Of a DNA stretch of 8,075 nt, positions 1-4,388 are shown one piece after another; within the stretch, counting starts at the first letter, position 1; each line of letters starts with the position of its first letter. The translations under genes and the position numbers were made by a program. The stretch covers positions 1-8,075 of the forward strand of contig JABDIZ010000379.1 of assembly GCA_013003465.1 (NCBI GenBank), written 5' to 3'. This stretch comes from Rhodothermaceae bacterium. GTDB taxonomy: Bacteria > Bacteroidota > Rhodothermia > Rhodothermales > Rubricoccaceae. The notes under the pieces were generated by a model, which was not told the origin of the DNA, did no database searches, and saw nothing but the letters and a program-made list of their open reading frames with translations.

Positions 1-66
1 CCAGACGGGCTGGTGGCCCTCTGCGTTCGTTTTGTGCTTCCAGAGAAGCGGGACGACCTTAGCCAA
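1..66 (-). CDS. Probable tyrosine recombinase (phage integrase family), N-terminal fragment, cut by left edge
   Basis: Reading leftward from a TTG at 66-64 gives 22 uninterrupted codons, (M)AKVVPLLWKHKTNAEGHQ followed by PVW, to the window edge. The pattern of a short hydrophobic strand, then W-K-x-K-x-N-x-x-G-x-x-P-[VI], is what I recall from the N-terminal arm-DNA-binding domain of Bacteroidota phage-type integrases, which normally start MA-x-V. The catalytic R-H-R-Y residues would lie off the window and cannot be checked. TTG is chosen because it puts M-A at the expected place. A GTG at 87-85 in the same frame would add seven residues, and a TGA at 117-115 closes the frame upstream. There is no clear ribosome binding site. 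The gene lies about 130 bp beyond the 3' end of tRNA-Leu and points away from it, which supports an integrase. With only 22 residues, the call rests on pattern memory plus context. Confidence 0.55.
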   Translation of the reverse strand, partial: MAKVVPLLWKHKTNAEGHQPVW

Positions 67-143
67 GGACGGTAGGTAAGGGTACACTACCGTATCAGTG
101 GCACTCAGCCCAATTCAATCGCAATCAAAATTGCCCATAAACA

Positions 144-189
144 ACGATAGGAGCGGAATCCGGTATCACCCGGTCTCGCTCGCTATCGT
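144..189 (-). terminator. Terminator-like hairpin just downstream of tRNA-Leu
   Basis: An inverted repeat pairs ACGATAG+GAGCG (144-150, 151-155) with CGCTC+CTATCGT (177-181, 183-189). This is 12 bp with a single bulged base at 182. The loop holds a small inner CCGG/CCGG stem (160-163 with 170-173). Read on the minus strand, the structure starts 5 nt after the tRNA 3' end and is followed by TGTTTAT, a short T-rich tail. The position and tail fit an intrinsic terminator for the tRNA transcript. The tail is not a clean T-run, so a recombination-site or regulatory role near the integrase promoter is also possible. Confidence 0.45.
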
Positions 190-194
190 CTGTG

Positions 195-278
195 TGCCCA
201 GAGGGGGACTCGAACCCCCACACCCTTGCGGGCGGCAGATTTTGAGTCTGCTGCGTCTACCAATTCCGCCATCCGGGC
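195..278 (-). tRNA. tRNA-Leu, anticodon CAA
   Basis: On the minus strand the full cloverleaf can be drawn. The acceptor stem GCCCGGA pairs with TCTGGGC (one G-T wobble), and the discriminator A is at 195. The D-arm contains GGCGGAATTGGTAGACGC. The anticodon stem GCAGA/TCTGC encloses the loop CTCAAAA, giving anticodon CAA at 244-242, which reads UUG. The long variable arm CCCGCAAGGG is the class II feature expected of tRNA-Leu. The T-arm has GGGGGTTCGAGTCCCCC. No CCA is encoded, since CAC follows the discriminator, so the end must be added by tRNA nucleotidyltransferase. The gene lies between the terminator of the neighbouring lipoprotein gene (323-357) and a probable integrase. tRNA 3' ends are frequent attachment sites for integrases, but I see no second copy of the tRNA 3' sequence inside this window. 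Confidence 0.97.
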
Positions 279-322
279 TTGCGGGCTGCCAAGATACGGT
301 GTGCTGCAGAGTGGCCTGAATG

Positions 323-357
323 AAAAACCGCCCGGCCCCATGAGGCGGGCCGGACGG
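323..357 (-). terminator. Intrinsic terminator of the Pro/Thr/Glu-rich lipoprotein gene
   Basis: A GC-rich stem pairs 328-338 with 347-357 (CCGCCCGGCCC against GGGCCGGACGG, one C-A mismatch). On the minus strand it is followed directly by five T residues (327-323). It begins 28 nt after the TAA stop of the lipoprotein gene. The T-run exists only in the minus direction, so it should end leftward transcription before tRNA-Leu. Confidence 0.88.
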
Positions 358-385
358 TCCAGTATGCGCCAGCAAGCTCCTTTGC

Positions 386-661
386 TTACTGAACGGTGGG
401 GCGCTCCGCAGGGATCTCTTGAGTCGGGGCCGACTTCGTCGGATCCATCTCCGTCTCAGCAGGCGTAGCCTCAACCGGAGCAGCCGTCAGGCTATCCGTC
501 GGCATGGGGGCAGGCAGAGGCTCCGCCGTCGGGACGGTCGGGGCGGGCTCGGTCTCGATGGGTTCGACCGGATCAGCGGTAGGCTCGTTCTGGCAGCCAG
601 AAACAGCAAGGCTAATCGTGAAGAGCCCCATCAGGAGCACGAGGGATGCAAACTTCGTCAT
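386..661 (-). CDS. Small Pro/Thr/Glu-rich lipoprotein (91 aa), function unknown
   Basis: The protein begins MTKFASLVLLMGLFTISL and runs into A-V-S-G-C, a short signal peptide ending in a lipobox with Cys23 as the acylated residue. The 69-residue mature part contains 16 prolines, 13 acidic residues, many Thr/Ala, one Lys and one Arg, and no aromatics. It is therefore almost certainly disordered and tethered to a membrane by its lipid. The reading frame is open upstream to 832, but the ATG at 661 is chosen because it places the signal peptide exactly at the N terminus. No Shine-Dalgarno is present; ATCACCC directly abuts the ATG. It stands alone, with its own terminator 28 nt downstream. I do not recognise a family. 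A spacer, stalk or cell-envelope linker role is conceivable but not shown. The presence of a signal peptide plus a dedicated terminator makes a real gene likely. Confidence 0.78.
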   Translation of the reverse strand: MTKFASLVLLMGLFTISLAVSGCQNEPTADPVEPIETEPAPTVPTAEPLPAPMPTDSLTAAPVEATPAETEMDPTKSAPTQEIPAERPTVQ

Positions 662-685
662 GGGTGATGTGTGCCCGAGCGGGCA
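662..685 (-). promoter_or_regulatory. 5' leader element of the 91-aa lipoprotein gene: tetraloop hairpin + ATCACCC
   Basis: Directly upstream of the ATG at 661, the minus strand reads ATCACCC-ATG. Before that lies the perfect inverted repeat TGCCCG/CGGGCA (672-677 with 680-685), which can form GCCC-GCTC-GGGC. The 87-aa lipoprotein gene has the same arrangement at 1140-1158. Neither has a Shine-Dalgarno. The shared elements are seen directly; a role in translation or mRNA stability is inference. Confidence 0.45.
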
Positions 686-811
686 GGTAAAGGCCTGAAG
701 GCCATCGTAGATAGCAGTGCCGGAGAACTCCGACAGCCGCGCATCAACCGTGGAATCAGCCGGAAGTTGCAGGAGGAAGTATGAACTTCGTGGGGTCAGC
801 CGGAGGCCTGC
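686..811. other. Intergenic stretch upstream of the 91-aa lipoprotein gene
   Basis: This stretch must hold the promoter of the leftward lipoprotein gene, but I see no convincing sigma-70 or Bacteroidota-type (TTTG / TAnnTTTG) pair. A weak -10-like TATCTA lies at 708-713 on the minus strand. GGCC-TGAA-GGCC near 691-702 is a minor palindrome. TCAGCCGGA occurs twice (756-764 and 796-804). No credible gene is present. Confidence 0.4.
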
Positions 812-846
812 AAAAAAACCGGCCCGCCCCAAAGAGGGCAGGCCGG
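812..846 (-). terminator. Intrinsic terminator of the acidic lipoprotein gene
   Basis: The stem pairs 819-829 with 836-846 (CCGGCCCGCCC against GGGCAGGCCGG, one C-A mismatch) around a six-base loop. On the minus strand it is followed by seven T residues (818-812). It begins 29 nt after the TAA at 876-878. Its length, mismatch position and GC pattern closely resemble the terminator at 323-357. Confidence 0.92.
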
Positions 847-868
847 CAGTAGTCCGTCAGGAGAGGGA

Positions 869-884
869 GATCAGGTTACTGATC
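869..884. repeat. Small palindrome spanning the stop codon of the acidic lipoprotein gene
   Basis: GATCAG (869-874) and CTGATC (879-884) are perfect reverse complements around GTTA, which contains the minus-strand TAA stop. A 6-bp stem of this kind at the end of a short mRNA may affect stability. It may also be incidental. Confidence 0.35.
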
Positions 885-1139
885 GATCCCGTCGTCCTCA
901 GGATCCGTGGCGTCTTCGACCGCGTCGGCAGCGTCCTGAGCTGCGTCGCCCGTCGCTTCGCCGGCGTCGTCCATGGCTTCTTCCATGTCGTCAGCGGCTT
1001 CGTCCATCGCCGCGTCCATGTCGTCCATGGTCTCCTCTACGGGATCCCCTTCGACATCAACGTCAACGCCCTCGTTTTCCTCGCAGCCGATCAGGCCGAC
1101 CGTGCCAATGGCGAGGGCCAGGATGAGAATCTTCTTCAT
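876..1139 (-). CDS. Extremely acidic small lipoprotein (87 aa), function unknown
   Basis: The start MKKILILALAIGTVGLIGC is a textbook lipoprotein signal peptide with lipobox L-I-G-C and acylated Cys19. The mature 69 residues carry 31 Asp/Glu, no Lys, Arg or His, and no aromatic residues. Residues 38-60 place Met at 38, 41, 45, 52 and 56, mixed with Ala and separated by Asp/Glu. That is a roughly heptad pattern, so this stretch likely forms an amphipathic or coiled helix. It continues into Ala/Asp-rich repeats (GDAAQDAADAVEDA, 64-77). The ATG at 1139 is preferred over upstream in-frame codons because it gives the exact signal peptide; ATCACCC precedes it and there is no Shine-Dalgarno. A strong terminator follows. 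I recognise no family. A polyanionic, membrane-tethered protein binding cations or basic partners is a possibility, not a demonstrated function. Confidence 0.85.
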   Translation of the reverse strand: MKKILILALAIGTVGLIGCEENEGVDVDVEGDPVEETMDDMDAAMDEAADDMEEAMDDAGEATGDAAQDAADAVEDATDPEDDGIDQ

Positions 1140-1158
1140 GGGTGATACCCTTGCGGGT
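1140..1158 (-). promoter_or_regulatory. 5' leader element of the acidic lipoprotein gene: GNRA-type hairpin + ATCACCC
   Basis: On the minus strand ACCC-GCAA-GGGT (1158-1147) can form a 4-bp stem closed by a GCAA (GNRA-type) tetraloop. It is followed immediately by ATCACCC and the ATG at 1139. TATCACCC occurs again 23 bp upstream (1170-1163). The layout matches the leader at 662-685. Confidence 0.45.
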
Positions 1159-1177
1159 GGTTGGGTGATACAAGTGC

Positions 1178-1198
1178 CGGTCCTGCGTAAGAGGACCG
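1178..1198. promoter_or_regulatory. Inverted repeat between divergent genes, possible operator or leader hairpin
   Basis: CGGTCCT (1178-1184) and AGGACCG (1192-1198) form a perfect 7-bp inverted repeat with a 7-nt spacer GCGTAAG. It lies 39-59 bp upstream of the acidic lipoprotein ATG, in the gap shared with the MFS gene. It could be an operator or a hairpin in the 5' untranslated region; the sequence does not decide. The rest of 1199-1318 shows no recognisable promoter or gene. Confidence 0.4.
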
Positions 1199-1318
1199 AA
1201 CCAGCAAACAACGCAAGCTAACTCCGGCCTGTTGCCTGACGCGCAAGAATTCATAGCCGACCACGCAGCGCGGGCGTAGACGAAGTCTGCGTCAAGGTCA
1301 ACAGAAAGGGACGACTCG

Positions 1319-1354
1319 GCAGCAGCCAGACGCGTATCCTTCTGCTGCTTTTTT
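1319..1354 (+). terminator. Hairpin plus T-run immediately before the MFS start codon (terminator or attenuator)
   Basis: GCAGCAG (1319-1325) pairs perfectly with CTGCTGC (1342-1348) across a 16-nt loop and is followed by six T residues (1349-1354). The MFS ATG is only 9 nt further on. On the plus strand no gene precedes it. It may therefore stop antisense transcripts coming from the lipoprotein region, or act as an attenuator in the MFS leader. The large loop makes it weaker than the terminators at 323-357 and 812-846. Confidence 0.5.
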
Positions 1355-1363
1355 AGCATTTCG

Positions 1364-2584
1364 ATGAGCCGCCTTGCCTCTCGCTGGAACCCGTGGCGTG
1401 GACTGGAAGGTCTGCCGCTCTCGGTATGGATCGTCTCGGCGGCGACGCTCATCAACCGCATGGGCACGATGGTGCTGCCCTTCCTCGCCATCTATATCAC
1501 CGACGAGATGGGGCTGCCGCCGAGTGGCGCAGGCGTGGCGCTGATGGCGTTCGGGATCGGCGGTTTTCTGTCGGCCCCACTCGGCGGTTGGCTGAGTGAC
1601 CGCATAGGCGCGGTGTGGGTGATGGTGGGCGCCTTCGTCGGGTCGGGCGCGCTGCTGCTCACGTTCCCGTTCGTCGATCGGTATGAGACGCTGCTCGGGC
1701 TGATCGGCGTGTGGGCGCTCGTGAACGAGTCGGCCCGCCCGGCGACGCTCGTGGCGCTCACCGACGGCCTCGATCCCACGCAGCGGAAGGCCGCCATCGC
1801 CCTGAGTAGGCTAGCCATGAACCTGGGGATGGGCATCGGCCCGGCCGTGGGCGGCGTGTTAGTGGCGACTTCGTTCGATCTGCTCTTCTGGGTGGATGGC
1901 ATCACGGCCATGACGGCCGGGCTGTTTCTCGCGCTGACCGTTGTACAGATCGGATGGAAGCGGCCCGTGCGTGACGGGGTCGTGGCCTCGCCCGTGGAGG
2001 TGATCGGCGCCCTCTTGGATCGGAAGCTGATGGGGCTGCTCTTCGGGACCTTCCTGGTCATTCTCGTCTTCGATCAGCACCGCTCGACGCTGCCCCTCTT
2101 CATCACGGACAACCTCGGCTTCTCGGAGCAGTTCTACGGCTCGCTGTTCATCATCAACGTCGCGATCATCTTGCTCCTGGAGGTGCCGCTCAACCTGAAG
2201 ACGGCCCACTGGCCGCACGGCCGGACGCTCGCGCTCGGAGCCGTGCTCGTCGCGCTCGGATTTGGGGCGACGGCCCTGGCCGTCGGACCAGGGAGTGTCA
2301 TTGCTACAGTCGTGGTGTGGACCTTCGGCGAGATGCTGCTTTTCCCGAGCATGGCGGCCTACGTCGCGGACGTGGCGCCCGAGGAGCGAAGGGGCGCGTA
2401 CATGGGCGCGTATGGTCTCGCGATCTGGGTGGCAGTGATTCCTGCGCCCCTGGCCGGGACGTGGCTGCTGGAGCACTACGGCGGCGGTACCCTGTGGGGT
2501 GCCGCGTTAGTCGTCGGGTTGCTAGCAGCCGTGGCGATGGGGCGCCTGCGCGATACGCGCACACTCCACCCGACTGGAGCCTAA
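1364..2584 (+). CDS. Major facilitator superfamily transporter, DHA1-like (406 aa)
   Basis: This is a proton-coupled-type inner-membrane transporter with about 12 hydrophobic segments (roughly 20-45, 52-77, 83-103, 108-121, 143-168, 172-196, 221-238, 256-277, 287-307, 311-333, 346-368, 374-393). The MFS motif A between helices 2 and 3 is present as GGWLSDRIG (74-82), and P-E-E-R-R-G-A-Y-M-G (339-348) is the related loop in the second half. Helix 5 carries the Gly/Pro-rich GMGIGPAVGG (155-164), typical of drug:H+ antiporters. NRMGTMVLPFLAIYIT (31-46) resembles the MdtH-type DHA1 subgroup as I recall it. The length is normal for the superfamily. The ATG at 1364 is needed to keep helix 1 complete; no Shine-Dalgarno is visible, and a terminator-like hairpin ends 9 nt upstream. 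The substrate cannot be read from the sequence, so efflux of small organic compounds is a family-level expectation only. Confidence 0.92.
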   Translation: MSRLASRWNPWRGLEGLPLSVWIVSAATLINRMGTMVLPFLAIYITDEMGLPPSGAGVALMAFGIGGFLSAPLGGWLSDRIGAVWVMVGAFVGSGALLLTFPFVDRYETLLGLIGVWALVNESARPATLVALTDGLDPTQRKAAIALSRLAMNLGMGIGPAVGGVLVATSFDLLFWVDGITAMTAGLFLALTVVQIGWKRPVRDGVVASPVEVIGALLDRKLMGLLFGTFLVILVFDQHRSTLPLFITDNLGFSEQFYGSLFIINVAIILLLEVPLNLKTAHWPHGRTLALGAVLVALGFGATALAVGPGSVIATVVVWTFGEMLLFPSMAAYVADVAPEERRGAYMGAYGLAIWVAVIPAPLAGTWLLEHYGGGTLWGAALVVGLLAAVAMGRLRDTRTLHPTGA

Positions 2585-2597
2585 GGTCGTAGCTCGT

Positions 2598-2617
2598 GCA
2601 AAGCAGAAGGGCTTTGC
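2598..2617. repeat. Perfect inverted repeat after the MFS gene (weak terminator or operator)
   Basis: GCAAAGC (2598-2604) and GCTTTGC (2611-2617) pair perfectly over a 6-nt loop, 13 nt after the MFS stop. No T-run follows on either strand, so an efficient intrinsic terminator is doubtful. A second small stem, ACCGC/GCGGT (2635-2639 with 2647-2651), follows. The 92-bp gap to the next gene shows no clear promoter. Confidence 0.35.
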
Positions 2618-2676
2618 TCCTGGGCTCTATCTTGACCGCGCATCCTGCGGTTCACCGCTTTCTACGGAGTACGCTC

Positions 2677-4329
2677 ATGCGTACGGTTTTCACTCGTTCG
2701 CTCATTACTCTGGCAGCGGTCGGCGTTCTCGAGCTCGGCTGCGGCGAGCAGACCGCTTCCGACGCACCGGCCTCTGCATCCGTCCTCGTGCCGTCAGCTG
2801 AGGTTCCGGCGAATGCCAATGAGACGGAGCTCGTTTTCTACCAGGACCTTAGCGGGCCCGTACTGGCTGATGTGTGGTTGCCGCCGAACGACCACGGGGC
2901 CACGCTCGCGGAACTCTACGGCGATGCGGCAACCCGTCGGCTCGACAAGGTGATGCTGTATCGAGACGAGGAGCGCGGTGTGGTCATTCGGTTGGGGGCG
3001 GAAGGGTTGCTTGGCACGACGGCCGAGGTAGCGGGTGGCGTGATGGCCCGAATCGAAGCAATTGAGGGAGACGCGTGGACGTGGGCCGTGACAGGGCCTG
3101 AGGGCGAGCGCATCCAGGTCCGCACAGTGGTTGCGGAGGAGGCTGCGGACGCGCCGCTGTACAGCCCACCCGTTCGAGCAGCGGTGTTACAGATTCCGGT
3201 CACCCGGTCGGGGTATCGACCGGCTCGGTTTGCAGTCAACTCTGCCATTGCGCCAGTGGAGATGCGCACCCCGGAGGGCGTCCCGCCAGGAGGCCTATCC
3301 GCCTATCTGAGTGGCTCGGGTTGTGAGCCGTCGCAGTCCGGCGTGTTCTGCGATGTGGAGGTGTCGCAGAGGACGGGGGATCTTCACCTCTCTAGCTGGG
3401 TCCGCACCGACCTGTCAAGCCTGCCCGAGGGCACGCTGGTTTACCAGACCATTGCCGATTGCCGAGCGGCACAAGAGGAGCTCGGTGTGTTCGGCCTCCA
3501 GCTCGGCGGGCTTGTCAGTGCGATCGGCGTGGCCGTGAGTGAGGCAGGGCTCGTAGCACCCGGCGGCCCGGCGGCCTGGACCATTGGCGGGTTGTTCGTG
3601 CTCGGGAGCGTGGCGGCGGGGGCCGCGACTTACCAGGCGACGCCGTCCTGTGTGGCGCTGACGAGCAACGAGGCGATCCGCAATGCCGCCTTCGACCGCT
3701 TCAGCGGCGCCACCGTGGCCGCATCGTGGGTCTGGAGCATCAATGCGGCAGATGAAGCAGCTGGGTGGACAGCCACCGGTACGCCGGGTGGGGCGAGCGT
3801 GCAACCGTTTTTACCCACAACGCGCAGCGGCATCGCGCTTCCGCCCATCGTGGTCACCATCACGCCGCCCAAGGTGGACGATGCGCCAGTGCCGGAAGCG
3901 CGCGGTCTGGAGGGCACCACCTTCTCGGGACAACTAGACACCGCGGTGCTTTCTCAGGATCCGGTTGTGGAGTCAGACGCACCACTGACGGTGACCCTTG
4001 GGACAGACGGGCATGCCACGATAGATCTGCGTGTGCGGTACCGCACGGAGGAGAATGGCCGTCCGGGGTGCTTCCGTGCTGAGGGTGTGGCGCGCGGCGT
4101 GGCCGTTGGGTCCGATGGCGCGTTCACAGCTAGGGTACCGGTCGCGGCTGACTATTTCGAGGGACCGGCAGGCTCGGGCGATGCCTGTGCCCGCCTCGAT
4201 CTCTCACCGGCTTCATCGCTTCCAGTCGCGGGTCGACTCGACGCGGCGACAGGGCAAGGGACGGCCACCGTCCGCTGGTTCCCGGAACTCACAGACCAGT
4301 CGGTCGAGGTGGTGCTTACCCGCGAGTAG
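2677..4329 (+). CDS. Exported, probably lipid-anchored protein of unknown family (550 aa)
   Basis: The product starts MRTVFTRSLITLAAVGVLEL followed by G-C-G-E-Q, a basic-hydrophobic signal sequence with a candidate acylated Cys22. The lipobox is imperfect (Glu at -3). The ATG at 2677 is chosen over the in-frame GTG at 2596 because it gives this signal and has GGAG at 2666-2669, 7 nt away, the only good ribosome binding site in the window. Residues 50-260 are mixed and probably beta-rich, with Cys216 and Cys225. Residues 271-319 form two Gly/Ala-rich hydrophobic helices (Gly at 273, 277, 284, 291 and 304, 305, 310, 315) bracketed by Cys262 and Cys325. Residues 409-550 look like a separate beta-rich domain with Cys465 and Cys504. 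I recognise no family. Third-position G/C appears lower than in the following gene. An envelope-surface or pore-associated role is only a guess. Confidence 0.85.
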   Translation: MRTVFTRSLITLAAVGVLELGCGEQTASDAPASASVLVPSAEVPANANETELVFYQDLSGPVLADVWLPPNDHGATLAELYGDAATRRLDKVMLYRDEERGVVIRLGAEGLLGTTAEVAGGVMARIEAIEGDAWTWAVTGPEGERIQVRTVVAEEAADAPLYSPPVRAAVLQIPVTRSGYRPARFAVNSAIAPVEMRTPEGVPPGGLSAYLSGSGCEPSQSGVFCDVEVSQRTGDLHLSSWVRTDLSSLPEGTLVYQTIADCRAAQEELGVFGLQLGGLVSAIGVAVSEAGLVAPGGPAAWTIGGLFVLGSVAAGAATYQATPSCVALTSNEAIRNAAFDRFSGATVAASWVWSINAADEAAGWTATGTPGGASVQPFLPTTRSGIALPPIVVTITPPKVDDAPVPEARGLEGTTFSGQLDTAVLSQDPVVESDAPLTVTLGTDGHATIDLRVRYRTEENGRPGCFRAEGVARGVAVGSDGAFTARVPVAADYFEGPAGSGDACARLDLSPASSLPVAGRLDAATGQGTATVRWFPELTDQSVEVVLTRE

Positions 4330-4388
4330 CGCCGCCGTCTGTGGCTAGAGCGGTACCTTCAGGCGCTCGTTCACCGGACGTTACCGCC
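4330..4388 (+). other. Short gap before the propeller-amidohydrolase gene, with nested inverted repeats
   Basis: GAGCG/CGCTC (4348-4352 with 4364-4368) and GCGGTA/TACCGC (4350-4355 with 4382-4387) are mutually exclusive pairings. The second would involve bases right before the ATG at 4389. No T-run, promoter or Shine-Dalgarno is visible. Read-through from the upstream gene is possible. Confidence 0.3.

Noticed and set aside
1..75. Plus-strand frame ending at TAG 73-75 as the tail of a rightward gene
   Set aside because: All plus frames are open here, so it has little weight, and the minus frame gives an integrase-like N terminus consistent with the adjacent tRNA. Only more sequence to the left can settle it.
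89..118. TTGAAT / TACGGT (18-bp spacing) as an integrase promoter on the minus strand
   Set aside because: Both hexamers match the sigma-70 consensus poorly, and Bacteroidota use different promoter motifs, so it is not supportable.
228..236. CCCGCAAGGG in the tRNA variable arm matching the acidic lipoprotein leader hairpin
   Set aside because: It is a short GC-rich stem with a GNRA-type loop, and the tRNA copy is explained by its class II variable arm. Coincidence is the simplest reading.
98..474. Open frames on both strands across the tRNA gene
   Set aside because: They run through tRNA-Leu and the terminator at 323-357 and encode no recognisable protein.
717..1145. Plus-strand frames of 82-142 codons opposite the acidic lipoprotein gene
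   Set aside because: They are shadows of a gene with a clear signal peptide and terminator. The Ser/Met-rich or Val/Arg-rich products are what antisense reading of Asp/Glu/Ala codons gives.
1063..1491. Minus-strand frame of 142 codons with an internal MLKKQQKDTRLAAAESS start near 1357
   Set aside because: It overlaps the starts of both the MFS and the acidic lipoprotein genes in other frames, lacks a ribosome binding site and recognisable motifs, and loses any protein-like character toward its end. A small gene in 1230-1357 cannot be fully excluded.
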